The notes: generated from the sequence alone by a model not told the origin. Positions 1 through 6,730 are shown, counted from the first letter of the stretch. The stretch is 7,041 nt of DNA from Gammaproteobacteria bacterium (GCA_003233255.1 QILH01000110.1:1-7041); one strand, 5' to 3'. A program made the numbers and translations.

Positions 1-256
1 GGCCATTATCGCGCAACACGGCCTGGATTTCATTGTTGAGCTGGTCGCAGAGCAAAACGCCAACACTTCAGATATCACTGACCTGTATACAGAGAACCAT
101 ATTTTTGGCCATAAATTCCCCAGCCAGACAATTTTTGCCCATCCAGGCAGAAATATCGCATTAATCGTCGAAACAGTAATAAAAAATTATATACTCTACA
201 AAACCGGTCAGGATGCAGGGCAGACTCTGATCGGGCGACAACAACAATATTTATAA
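1..256 (+). CDS. hprK: HPr kinase/phosphorylase, C-terminal part (5' end outside window)
   Basis: The reading frame is open from the window edge (first full codon at base 2) to the TAA at 254-256, giving 84 residues. HprK is a cytoplasmic enzyme that phosphorylates HPr on Ser46 with ATP or pyrophosphate and also removes that phosphate. The visible piece matches the family's C-terminus: a short strand-turn segment (HIFGHKFPSQT), then PGRNIALIVE and a helix ending in GRQQQYL. The PGRN-xA-xIVE block is the typical end of HprK, just after the catalytic core. The Walker A and HprK signature lie upstream, outside the window, so activity cannot be judged here. The identification is supported by context: rapZ, EIIA, HPr and Enzyme I follow directly, and the HPr encoded downstream keeps the Ser46 target. 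The stop is 15 bases before rapZ, which suggests one operon. Confidence 0.85.
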   Translation, partial: AIIAQHGLDFIVELVAEQNANTSDITDLYTENHIFGHKFPSQTIFAHPGRNIALIVETVIKNYILYKTGQDAGQTLIGRQQQYL

Positions 257-271
257 TCACGTATTAACCTT

Positions 272-1129
272 ATGAAACTAATCATCGTCAGCGGGCTATC
301 CGGCTCAGGAAAATCAATTGCCTTACAGGCGCTGGAAGACCTGGGCTTTAATTGCATTGATAATCTACCCATGGGGCTATTGCATGCCCTGGCCGTACAA
401 ATCACTCATGCAGCGGAGCCCATCGCAGAACAATTTGCGGTCGGTATCGACGCACGAAACCTCGCTCAGGATCTGGAACAGTTTCCAGATTTAATCGAAA
501 CTTTAAAGGCAATGAAACTCGATCTAAAGGTCATTTATCTGACCGCAGACGAGCAAACCCTGATTAAGCGATTTAGCGAGACGCGACGCAAACACCCACT
601 CAGTTCAGGGGAAACACCCTTAAGTGAAGCGATTGCGCTCGAAAATAAATATTTGATTCCGGTTTCGTCCAGCGCGGATCTCACCCTGGACAGCAGTCAA
701 ACCAATGTCCACCAATTGCGCGAGTTAGTCCGACAATGTGTCTCGGCTGATCATAAAGAAGGCATGTCGATATTAATTCAATCCTTCGGCTTCAAACACG
801 GCATACCCAATGATGCGAATTTTATTTTTGATGTGCGTTGTATCACCAATCCGCACTGGGTTCCTGAATTAAGAAAATTCACCGGTAAAGATGACGATGT
901 CATCAACTATTTAGAGAAACACGATGACGTCATACAAATGCGAGACGATATCTTTAACTTCATCAGCAAATGGATCCCAACCTTCGAAAAAGAAAACCGC
1001 AGTTATATGACCATTGCGATCGGCTGTACCGGCGGTTACCACCGATCTGTTTATTTATCTGAAAAAATTGGCCGGAAGTTACATGAGACTTATCCAAATG
1101 TTGTGATACGCCACCGCGAATTGTTATGA
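272..1129 (+). CDS. rapZ: RapZ, nucleotide-binding protein / RNase adapter family
   Basis: This is a 285-residue protein of normal family length. The N-terminal P-loop domain has Walker A GLSGSGKS at 8-15, DNLP at 30-33 and the RFSETRRKHPL block at 100-110. The C-terminal domain has SFGFKHGIPxDAN at 171-183, FDVRCITNP at 186-194 and GCTGGYHRSV at 251-260. In E. coli, RapZ binds the small RNAs GlmY and GlmZ and guides RNase E to GlmZ, which tunes GlmS and amino-sugar synthesis. It also senses glucosamine-6-phosphate. Many relatives are known only as nucleotide-binding proteins next to PTS genes. Here the protein ends at RHRELL, without the lysine/arginine-rich tail of the E. coli protein that helps RNA binding, so its RNA role is uncertain. 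The start is set by the usual MKLIIVSG beginning. No clear Shine-Dalgarno precedes it, so coupling to hprK is likely. Its stop overlaps the next start in ATGA at 1126-1129. Confidence 0.95.
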   Translation: MKLIIVSGLSGSGKSIALQALEDLGFNCIDNLPMGLLHALAVQITHAAEPIAEQFAVGIDARNLAQDLEQFPDLIETLKAMKLDLKVIYLTADEQTLIKRFSETRRKHPLSSGETPLSEAIALENKYLIPVSSSADLTLDSSQTNVHQLRELVRQCVSADHKEGMSILIQSFGFKHGIPNDANFIFDVRCITNPHWVPELRKFTGKDDDVINYLEKHDDVIQMRDDIFNFISKWIPTFEKENRSYMTIAIGCTGGYHRSVYLSEKIGRKLHETYPNVVIRHRELL

Positions 1130-1542
1130 GTGTTGGCTTACTCATTATCTCCCATGGTAGCGTCGGCCAGGCAATCTATGAAGCCGCCACTTCCGTGTTA
1201 GGGTCTTGTCCAATTCGAACCCACGTCGTAGCGATGGAGTTTGACTATAACCGAGATGATATGCTTGATGAAATTCAGGAAAAAATTATTGAACTTGACA
1301 TGGGTGCTGGCGTATTAGTATTGACCGATCTTTACGGTGCCACACCCAGCAACATTGCCTGTCTGGTTGACGATCCCAACGTGGCGATTGTTTCTGGCCT
1401 CAATCTGCCTATGTTGATTCGGCTGCTAAATTATCCGAATCTGTCGTTGGCAGAACTTGTTTCCAAGGCCATTAGCGGTGGAAGTGAAGGTATTATTCAT
1501 TATAAACCCATAAAGGATCCTCATGCTGCGAACAGAAGTTGA
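1126..1542 (+). CDS. PTS EIIA component, mannose (Man) family
   Basis: This is a 138-residue single-domain EIIA. The phosphate-accepting histidine is His10 in GLLIISHG (4-11). Further family marks are LTDLYGATPSN at 66-76 and GLNLPML at 91-97. It should receive phosphate from HPr in the cytoplasm. In mannose transporters it passes phosphate to EIIB, but no EIIB, EIIC or EIID gene is visible here, and this free-standing EIIA next to hprK and rapZ is the form seen in proteobacteria that use the PTS for regulation. Its target is unknown. The ATG lies inside the rapZ stop (ATGA), with no convincing Shine-Dalgarno, which suggests translation by re-initiation after rapZ. The 3' end runs 20 bases into the HPr gene. 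The family call is secure; the biological role is inferred. Confidence 0.92.
   Translation: MSVGLLIISHGSVGQAIYEAATSVLGSCPIRTHVVAMEFDYNRDDMLDEIQEKIIELDMGAGVLVLTDLYGATPSNIACLVDDPNVAIVSGLNLPMLIRLLNYPNLSLAELVSKAISGGSEGIIHYKPIKDPHAANRS
1513..1517 (+). promoter_or_regulatory. Shine-Dalgarno (AAGGA) of the HPr gene
   Basis: AAGGA lies five bases before the ATG at 1523 and inside the end of the EIIA coding region. It is the clearest ribosome binding site among the pts genes here and fixes the HPr start, giving the expected N-terminus MLRTEVEI. HPr may therefore be translated more strongly than its neighbours, as suits a shared phosphocarrier. Confidence 0.6.
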
Positions 1543-1792
1543 AATCATAAATAAACTGGGAATGCATGCTCGAGCTGCGGCAAAGTTTGTTACCCTGGCG
1601 CAAACCTTCAGCGCCGATATCAGGATTGAAAAAAATGGGCAGCAAGTCAATGGCAAAAGCATTATGGGGGTCATGATGCTCGCCGCCTCACAAGGCAGCA
1701 CGATTGAGCTGGTTGTCGAAGGGGAAGATGAACAACAGGCCGCAGACTATTTAAAAAAATTGATCAATAACCGATTTGATGAAGACGAGTAA
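1523..1792 (+). CDS. ptsH: Phosphocarrier protein HPr
   Basis: This is an 89-residue protein, the normal HPr size. The active-site block NKLGMHARAA (10-19) carries His15, which is phosphorylated by Enzyme I and passes phosphate to EIIA, and the conserved Arg17. The regulatory block NGKSIMGVMML (43-53) carries Ser46, the site used by HprK. Both sites are intact, which fits the presence of hprK upstream. It could be confused with NPr, the nitrogen-PTS paralogue (ptsO), because both lie near rapZ in different bacteria. The retained Ser46 context and the adjacent Enzyme I favour an HPr controlled by HprK. The gene overlaps the end of the EIIA gene by 20 bases in another frame and stops 18 bases before ptsI, so co-translation in one operon is likely. 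Confidence 0.95.
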   Translation: MLRTEVEIINKLGMHARAAAKFVTLAQTFSADIRIEKNGQQVNGKSIMGVMMLAASQGSTIELVVEGEDEQQAADYLKKLINNRFDEDE

Positions 1793-1810
1793 TCATCGCG
1801 CGGAATAAAT

Positions 1811-3556
1811 ATGAGGCTATCTCTACAAGGTACCGGAGTTTCAAATGGAGTCGCGATTGGCCCGGTACATATATTACAACGAGGTAGCCTGGAAATACTC
1901 GAGTACGCACTGGGTGAAGAATTAATTGAGGCAGAAATCCAGCGCTTTGAACGTGCGCTGGCAACGGTTAAAGAACAACTGCGGTTTGTTCGTAACAAAA
2001 TACCAACGCACACTCAATCCGATATAACCGCCTTTATCGACACGCACTTGTTGATGTTAGATGACTCAACCTTGTCCAAGGTGCCGATCAACATCATACT
2101 GGAAACACGCTGTAACGCCGAATGGGCATTACAAACACAACGGGATGCCCTGGTTAAAGTATTTGATGAGATGGATGATCCTTATCTGCGCACACGTCGT
2201 GATGACATCGATCATGTGGTCACCAGCATACAACGCGAACTGCTTTCCAGCCCAATGTACCACCACGTTAGTCATATTCATGAACAACGTTTTGGTGGGC
2301 ACATTATCGTTGCCGATGATCTCTCCCCCGCCGATACCGTGTTAATGCAACATCAGGGCATCGCGGCCTTCATTACTGAAAGTGGTGGCCCGACTTCGCA
2401 TACCGCTATTCTAGCTCGCAGCCTGAATATTCCCGCGATCGTGGGGCTTCATCATGCACGACGAATGCTCATCGATTTCGAAACCATTATTATCGACGGC
2501 GGACAGGGCGTGGTACTGGCTAAACCTGAAAGCGCCATGGTGCAATATTACCAGACGAAAAAACGCAATAATCAACAACTCATTGAACGGCATAAAAAGA
2601 ATAGAAACGTCCCCGCGGTCACCCTGGATGGGAAAAAAATTGCCTTACGTGCCAATATCGAATTAGTTGAGGACGTTATCGCCATGAAGGCCTTAGGTGC
2701 CAATGGCGTTGGATTGTTTCGCACCGAATATCTGTTTATGAATCGCGAGACTTCTCCGCCTGAACAGGAACAGTATGAAACCTATTGCCAGGTTCTCGAA
2801 GAACTGGATGGCCAGGTACTCACCATTCGTACCCTCGACCTTGGCGCAGACAAACAGGTTGATGGGGGTCGTCATGATCTTAATAACATTACCAATCCGG
2901 CGTTGGGTCTGCGTGCAATTCGTTTATGCCTGCAAGATCCTGAAATATTTCTACCCCAGCTACGCGCCATTCTAAGGGCCTCGGCACACGGTCGTATTCG
3001 TATTATGTTACCGATGATTTCTAATACGCAGGAAGTCATTCAAATTCGACAGCAGATCGACAGTGTGTGCCAGCAACTTGGTCGCCAGGGAATTGACTTT
3101 GACCCTGAGATACAAATCGGCGGAATGGTGGAAGTCCCCGCAGCCGCCGTCAACGCTCACATGTTATGTGAATATCTGGATTTTTTATCGATCGGCACCA
3201 ATGATCTTATTCAATACACCCTCGCCATCGATCGTATCGACGACGAAGTGAATTATTTATACGACCCACTGAATCCTGCGGTGCTCAGCTTGATCGCAAA
3301 TGTTATTGCCGCCGGTAAAAAAGCAAATATTCCTGTTGCCATGTGCGGTGAGATGGCGGGCGATGCCATGTTTACACGATTATTGCTCGGCATGGGACTG
3401 GAAGAATTCAGCATGCACCCGAACTCCCTGGCCGAAGTTAAAAATGCGATATTGAATTCGGATGTCTCCGAATTACGCCCCGGCGCAGAGGCCTTGCTCA
3501 ATTGTACATCCCATAATCAGTTTCAGGATCTACTCGACCAGTTTTCATCGCATTAA
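1811..3556 (+). CDS. ptsI: PEP-protein phosphotransferase, PTS Enzyme I
   Basis: This is a 581-residue cytoplasmic enzyme that takes phosphate from phosphoenolpyruvate and passes it to HPr His15. The order is the usual one: an N-terminal HPr-binding and phosphohistidine part with GGPTSHTAILARS at 192-204 (His197), then the PEP-binding barrel. The barrel has GVGLFRTEYLFM at 299-310 (Arg304 binds PEP), the metal/PEP region GGMVEVPAA at 437-445, GTNDLIQYTLAIDR at 462-475 and the catalytic Cys512 in MCGEMAGD (511-518). There is no N-terminal GAF domain, so it is standard Enzyme I and not the nitrogen-PTS form PtsP. It also lacks fused HPr or EIIA domains. Those proteins are encoded separately just upstream. 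The ATG follows a weak GGA (1802-1804). No terminator-like hairpin follows the stop. Confidence 0.97.
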   Translation: MRLSLQGTGVSNGVAIGPVHILQRGSLEILEYALGEELIEAEIQRFERALATVKEQLRFVRNKIPTHTQSDITAFIDTHLLMLDDSTLSKVPINIILETRCNAEWALQTQRDALVKVFDEMDDPYLRTRRDDIDHVVTSIQRELLSSPMYHHVSHIHEQRFGGHIIVADDLSPADTVLMQHQGIAAFITESGGPTSHTAILARSLNIPAIVGLHHARRMLIDFETIIIDGGQGVVLAKPESAMVQYYQTKKRNNQQLIERHKKNRNVPAVTLDGKKIALRANIELVEDVIAMKALGANGVGLFRTEYLFMNRETSPPEQEQYETYCQVLEELDGQVLTIRTLDLGADKQVDGGRHDLNNITNPALGLRAIRLCLQDPEIFLPQLRAILRASAHGRIRIMLPMISNTQEVIQIRQQIDSVCQQLGRQGIDFDPEIQIGGMVEVPAAAVNAHMLCEYLDFLSIGTNDLIQYTLAIDRIDDEVNYLYDPLNPAVLSLIANVIAAGKKANIPVAMCGEMAGDAMFTRLLLGMGLEEFSMHPNSLAEVKNAILNSDVSELRPGAEALLNCTSHNQFQDLLDQFSSH

Positions 3557-3598
3557 TTTATCGCGTCCTGCCCGTACATCGCATTTCTTTGTCCTGCC

Positions 3599-3607
3599 TG
3601 CTACACT
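3599..3607 (+). promoter_or_regulatory. Candidate extended -10 promoter element upstream of mgtE
   Basis: TGC-TACACT fits the extended -10 form TGnTAnnnT, with four of six bases matching TATAAT. The matching -35 position (3579-3584, TCGCAT) is poor, as is usual for extended -10 promoters. It lies in the 103-base gap between ptsI and the mgtE ATG, where a separate promoter would be expected if mgtE is controlled on its own. I saw no convincing riboswitch-like Mg2+ sensor or rho-independent terminator in this gap. This is pattern matching only. Confidence 0.22.
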
Positions 3608-3647
3608 GGCGCTCAAATCATTTTGTATGTGATGATGTTTTAAGCTT

Positions 3648-3651
3648 GGAG
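3648..3651 (+). promoter_or_regulatory. Shine-Dalgarno (GGAG) deciding the mgtE start
   Basis: TTGGAG ends at 3651, eight bases before the ATG at 3660. In-frame GTG codons at 3651 and 3657 could also be read as starts, but the first overlaps the ribosome binding site itself and the second sits only five bases away. The ATG start is therefore preferred. Confidence 0.55.
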
Positions 3652-3659
3652 TGGTTGTG

Positions 3660-5024
3660 ATGAAAACCGAAACCATCGACGAAAAAGAGCAAGAAGTTAA
3701 TCTCCTCGCGGAATTGACGGATGCACTCGATGACAACGATTCCTCCAGATTAATAACTCTGCTAAGTGATCTCCATCCGGCTGAAATTGCGCATTACCTT
3801 GAAGCCCTGACCGGCCAGCAACGTGAAGCCATCTGGCCATCCATACCCGCTGAATTCGAAGGTGAGGTTTTATTACACCTTAACGACGAAGCGCGCAGTA
3901 CCTTAATCGAAAAAATGGATGCGGAATCCCTGATCGCGGCGACCGAAGGCCTGGATACCGATGATCTGGCCGACATCCTTCCTGAGATGCCACAAAATGT
4001 TATTCAGGAATTGTTATTAACCATGGAATACCAGGATCGAGAACGCCTTCGCTCGGTTCTGGCCTATGCAGAAGATACCGCAGGCGGTCTGATGGATCTG
4101 GACGCCGTTACGGTGCGTGCCGACATCAGTTTAGACGTGGTGTTTCGCTTCCTGCGCCGACGTGGCAAAATCCCCGCCACCACAGACAGTTTATTTGTTG
4201 TTGATCGTGACGGCGTATTCCAGGGGATCCTGCCGTTTAATGATCTGCTCACTCATGCCCCCTATACCCTGGTGGGCGATATCATGGATGCCGAGATCGA
4301 CGGAATTCCGGCAAAGATGTCGGCACAGGACGTAGCCAATATGTTTGAACGTCGTGATCTGGTGACCGCACCGGTTATCGACGAGAATAAAAAATTACTA
4401 GGTCGGATCACAATTGATGACGTTGTCGACGTGATCAAGGATAAGGCCGATCACTCCTTCATGGGTGCCGCCGGTTTAACCGAAGAAGAAGACTTATTTG
4501 CACCTGTGATCAAAAGTACTCGCCGTCGCCTGGTCTGGCTGGGGGTTAATTTAATCACCGCCATCCTCGCGTCCTCGGTGATCCATCAATTCGACGCAAC
4601 CATAGATAAACTGGTTGCACTGGCCGTGTTGATGCCGATTGTCGCCAGCATGGGCGGTATCGCAGGCAGCCAGACTTTAACCCTGGTGATTCGCGCGATG
4701 GCACTGGGACAGATCAGCAAGACCAATGCACGTCGATTACTTTTCAAGGAAATCGGCATTGGACTCTGGAATGGCCTCATCTGGGCCGTGGTCGTCGCCG
4801 CGATCGCTGAGCTGTGGTATGGCAATTTACAATTAAGCATCGTCATCGGCGTGGCCATCATCGTTAATTTACTTGTGGCCGCCATTGCCGGTGCAACCAT
4901 TCCGCTGCTACTCAGAAAAATGAATATTGACCCCGCGCTTTCCGCTAGCGTGGTATTAACAACCATTACCGACGTAATTGGGTTTTTTGTCTTCCTCGGA
5001 CTGGCGGCGTTGTTTTTGGTATAA
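3660..5024 (+). CDS. mgtE: Magnesium channel/transporter MgtE
   Basis: The protein is 454 residues, the usual MgtE length. The order is an N-terminal helical MgtE_N domain (about 10-135), two CBS domains (about 142-261, including FVVDRDGVFQGILPFNDLL and LVGDIMDAEID), and a membrane domain of five hydrophobic segments from about 291 to the end. The pore-family signature reads LMPIVASMGGIAGSQTLTL (325-343), and an acidic residue in TTITD (Asp438) matches the ion-selective aspartate of the last membrane helix. MgtE forms an inner-membrane dimer that lets Mg2+ enter and closes when Mg2+ binds between the N and CBS domains; the many acidic residues in the N domain suit this. It follows ptsI by about 100 bases on the same strand, an association also known in some other HprK-containing proteobacteria. 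An upstream GTG at 3651 would add three residues but is less likely. Confidence 0.94.
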   Translation: MKTETIDEKEQEVNLLAELTDALDDNDSSRLITLLSDLHPAEIAHYLEALTGQQREAIWPSIPAEFEGEVLLHLNDEARSTLIEKMDAESLIAATEGLDTDDLADILPEMPQNVIQELLLTMEYQDRERLRSVLAYAEDTAGGLMDLDAVTVRADISLDVVFRFLRRRGKIPATTDSLFVVDRDGVFQGILPFNDLLTHAPYTLVGDIMDAEIDGIPAKMSAQDVANMFERRDLVTAPVIDENKKLLGRITIDDVVDVIKDKADHSFMGAAGLTEEEDLFAPVIKSTRRRLVWLGVNLITAILASSVIHQFDATIDKLVALAVLMPIVASMGGIAGSQTLTLVIRAMALGQISKTNARRLLFKEIGIGLWNGLIWAVVVAAIAELWYGNLQLSIVIGVAIIVNLLVAAIAGATIPLLLRKMNIDPALSASVVLTTITDVIGFFVFLGLAALFLV

Positions 5025-5027
5025 CAA

Positions 5028-5071
5028 TTGAGTCCTGCGTACTTAGATCCACTAACGATGGGAAGACTCAA
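5028..5071. repeat. Inverted repeat at the mgtE/ada convergence, possible weak terminator
   Basis: TTGAGTC at 5028-5034 is matched by GACTCAA at 5065-5071, seven base pairs around a 30-base interior that can itself pair partly (CGT/TAG against CTA/ACG). It spans the gap between two converging genes and overlaps the last codons of ada. This is where a two-way terminator would sit, but neither side is followed directly by a T run (the nearest on the + strand begins about 13 bases later), so function is unproven. Confidence 0.3.
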
Positions 5072-6098
5072 AATCCAGTAACCATTTTTTTCGATGCAGA
5101 CCACCACCATACCCCGCCAGTTTACCATCCGACGCGATGACTCGATGACAGGGAATAATGATACCAACTCGGTTCTGACCATTCGCCGAACCGACTGCAC
5201 GAACCGCCTTTGGATTATTTAAAGCGATGGCTTGTTGTGTATATGATCGTGTCGTGCCATAAGGGATATCCTGTAAGATTTCCCATACTCGTTGTTGAAA
5301 TTCCGTACCGGGTGTATGTAAGGGGACACTAAACTCACGCCGCTTCGCTGAAAAATATTCTCCGATTTCCGATTGAACCTGCTCCAGATGCGGGTTGTTA
5401 CCCGGTAAAATAACCGCATTGAGTCGGTGGCATAAATCTTTAAATTCAGTCTCTAGCATTCGTCGATCGGTAAACTCAAGCAAACAAATACCCTGCTCGG
5501 TCGCACAGGAAAACATTGGACCAATCGGGGTAGTAAACCGAACGATATTGATAATCGATTTATCGCTAGAATGCGTAACGGAATCACCAAATATCGACCG
5601 ATAGCCTTCATTAAACCCACTCAGAGAATCGTAACCACTGTCAAATGCCGATTGAGTAATCGTGTCACCCTTTTTTATGCGACTATAGGCGATGTTGATC
5701 CTTAACATCCTTTGATAAGCATGAAAGGTCATGTTGTGATGTTGTTTAAACCAACGCCGGATATGACTTGGCTCAATACCACGCTGGCGCAGGTCGTAAT
5801 CCTTTATTTTCAAAAACGGATTATCCTCTAGCTCTTTTATAATGTTTTTAATGTACTCGGGTGATTCGCCTTTATTTTCCATGGGTTTACATAGCTTACA
5901 GGGTCGATAGCCATTCTGAATGGCCTCCTGTGCCGTATTGTAAAAAATAACATTCTCTGGTTTAGGCTTGCGAGCTTTACAGGACGGGCGACAAAAAATT
6001 CCCGTTGTTTTTACTGCGGTGATAAATACACCTTCATAGCGTAAATCCTGTCGCCCAACCGCATCGTATTTTTCTTTAAAACTTAGTGATGTCGTCAT
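5052..6098 (-). CDS. ada: Ada: methylphosphotriester-responsive activator and O6-methylguanine-DNA methyltransferase
   Basis: This is a 348-residue protein close in size to E. coli Ada. The N-terminal Ada domain holds the four zinc-binding cysteines, Cys36 and Cys40 (GIFCRPSC, 33-40) and Cys67 and Cys70 (RPCKLC, 65-70). The first of these accepts methyl groups from DNA phosphotriesters and turns the protein into an activator. An AraC-type helix-turn-helix region follows (about 80-175; IEPSHIRRWFKQHH and AFDSGYDSLSGFNEGYR). The C-terminal methyltransferase domain has the acceptor Cys317 in IIPCHRVI (314-321) and the GKLAGYGGGLHRKKWLL end (325-341). It repairs O6-methylguanine and O4-methylthymine by irreversible transfer to itself. 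No alkB, alkA or ogt is visible nearby. I found no E. coli-like Ada box upstream. Hand counts of four 60-base lines gave about 35-48% GC, against about 55% in two mgtE lines, so a different history is possible. The ribosome binding site is weak. Confidence 0.94.
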   Translation of the reverse strand: MTTSLSFKEKYDAVGRQDLRYEGVFITAVKTTGIFCRPSCKARKPKPENVIFYNTAQEAIQNGYRPCKLCKPMENKGESPEYIKNIIKELEDNPFLKIKDYDLRQRGIEPSHIRRWFKQHHNMTFHAYQRMLRINIAYSRIKKGDTITQSAFDSGYDSLSGFNEGYRSIFGDSVTHSSDKSIINIVRFTTPIGPMFSCATEQGICLLEFTDRRMLETEFKDLCHRLNAVILPGNNPHLEQVQSEIGEYFSAKRREFSVPLHTPGTEFQQRVWEILQDIPYGTTRSYTQQAIALNNPKAVRAVGSANGQNRVGIIIPCHRVIASDGKLAGYGGGLHRKKWLLDFESSHR

Positions 6099-6101
6099 AT
6101 C

Positions 6102-6180
6102 TTCGGTAACCCGTTATATTCTTCACTCAGGATAGAATTAGAAATAAGTTTAAATTATGTTGAATTACGGTACTACCGAA
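6102..6180. repeat. TTCGGTA/TACCGAA inverted repeats upstream of ada
   Basis: TTCGGTA at 6102-6108, four bases upstream of the ada start codon, is exactly inverted as TACCGAA at 6174-6180. A further CGGTA at 6168-6172 forms a compact palindrome with the latter (CGGTA-C-TACCG, 6168-6178). The three copies frame the region where the ada promoter should be. They could be half-sites for a DNA-binding regulator or pair in the leader RNA. They are short enough that chance is possible. Confidence 0.35.
6137..6164 (-). promoter_or_regulatory. Candidate ada promoter
   Basis: Read on the minus strand, TTCAAC (6164-6159) and TCTAAT (6142-6137) are 16 bases apart in an AT-rich stretch, with three and four bases matching the sigma-70 -35 and -10 consensus. 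The -10 would lie about 40 bases before the ada ATG. A poor -35 is common in activator-dependent promoters such as that of ada. No transcript data support it. Confidence 0.2.
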
Positions 6181-6210
6181 ATATTGACAAGTATATTTTA
6201 TCTTCAGATG

Positions 6211-6711
6211 TCAGGTACTTTCTCGCCTGTAGACCTTCATATTATACCCCTCGTCCTCAGAAGGTGGCTGAAAATAGCTATTTACAAGATGAAACTCCGC
6301 CTCTGTGGTAAAAGCCGCCCCCTCGGCAAGCCCGGCCAAACGTATTTTAAGTTGTTGGATGCACAATTCATCATCGACCTCGAGGTAATGTAACTGATGA
6401 GGGAAATTATTAGCAGAGAATAATGCTTTGAACCCGTTACGTTGATTTATGGTATTCGCCGGAAAATCCATCACCACGGACACGCCCCTGTTCAACATAT
6501 CGGTTACCAGCTCGACCAGCAACGGCTTTAATCGAGCTGAATAGTGAAGATAGTCATCAAAAACCTTTATTTCATCGGCATAAAGACTCTTCAACCATTC
6601 ATCTTCCGACAATAGAATGGCATTGTATTCGTCCGCGATTTCGGCCGCTTTTGTCGACTTTCCCGAAGCCATTTTGCCGCAGAAAAAATGTAAGGTTCCT
6701 TTAGAATTCAT
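6211..6711 (-). CDS. Small P-loop ATPase/kinase-like protein (AAA_33/zeta-toxin-like fold), function unknown
   Basis: The protein is 166 residues with Walker A GKMASGKST at 12-20. LLSEDEWL (33-40) is a motif typical of small kinase-like proteins of the AAA_33 group, and a hydrophobic strand ends in VVMDFPANT (79-87), which may hold the second metal or catalytic acidic residue. LKIRLAG (121-127) looks like the lid region with its arginine. There is no signal peptide or membrane segment, so it is probably a cytoplasmic ATP-binding protein that phosphorylates a small molecule, nucleotide or RNA. The substrate is unknown. It resembles zeta-toxin and chloramphenicol-phosphotransferase kinases in fold, but no antitoxin gene is next to it, so a toxin role is not supported. 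Similar stand-alone proteins occur in many gammaproteobacteria. The ATG at 6711 is preferred over an in-frame TTG at 6720, which would add three residues. The stop is 112 bases before the ada start codon. Confidence 0.82.
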   Translation of the reverse strand: MNSKGTLHFFCGKMASGKSTKAAEIADEYNAILLSEDEWLKSLYADEIKVFDDYLHYSARLKPLLVELVTDMLNRGVSVVMDFPANTINQRNGFKALFSANNFPHQLHYLEVDDELCIQQLKIRLAGLAEGAAFTTEAEFHLVNSYFQPPSEDEGYNMKVYRREST

Positions 6712-6730
6712 TTTTCTCAACTTTGTTTAA

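Noticed and set aside
1523..1792. NPr (ptsO) of the nitrogen PTS instead of HPr
   Set aside because: The Ser46 site in GKSIMGV, the adjacent Enzyme I without a GAF domain, and the linked hprK favour HPr.
2061..2345. Open frame of 94 codons inside ptsI on the + strand
   Set aside because: It lies wholly inside a certain ptsI gene in another frame and its translation resembles no known family.
3557..3659. Possible rho-independent terminator or Mg2+ riboswitch between ptsI and mgtE
   Set aside because: No strong GC-rich stem with a T run and no recognisable M-box or mgtA-like leader could be found. The gap is also too short for a typical M-box riboswitch.
4586..5200. Long minus-strand open frame of 204 codons opposite mgtE
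   Set aside because: It is antisense to the mgtE membrane domain and to the end of ada. Its composition reflects the complementary strand of hydrophobic codons, and no family match is apparent.
6157..6393. Plus-strand open frame of 78 codons upstream of and over the P-loop gene
   Set aside because: Most of it is antisense to the P-loop gene, there is no good ribosome binding site, and the product is not recognisable.
6211..6711. Zeta-type toxin of a toxin-antitoxin pair
   Set aside because: The fold is similar, but no small antitoxin gene is adjacent. The sequence fits stand-alone housekeeping-type homologues better.
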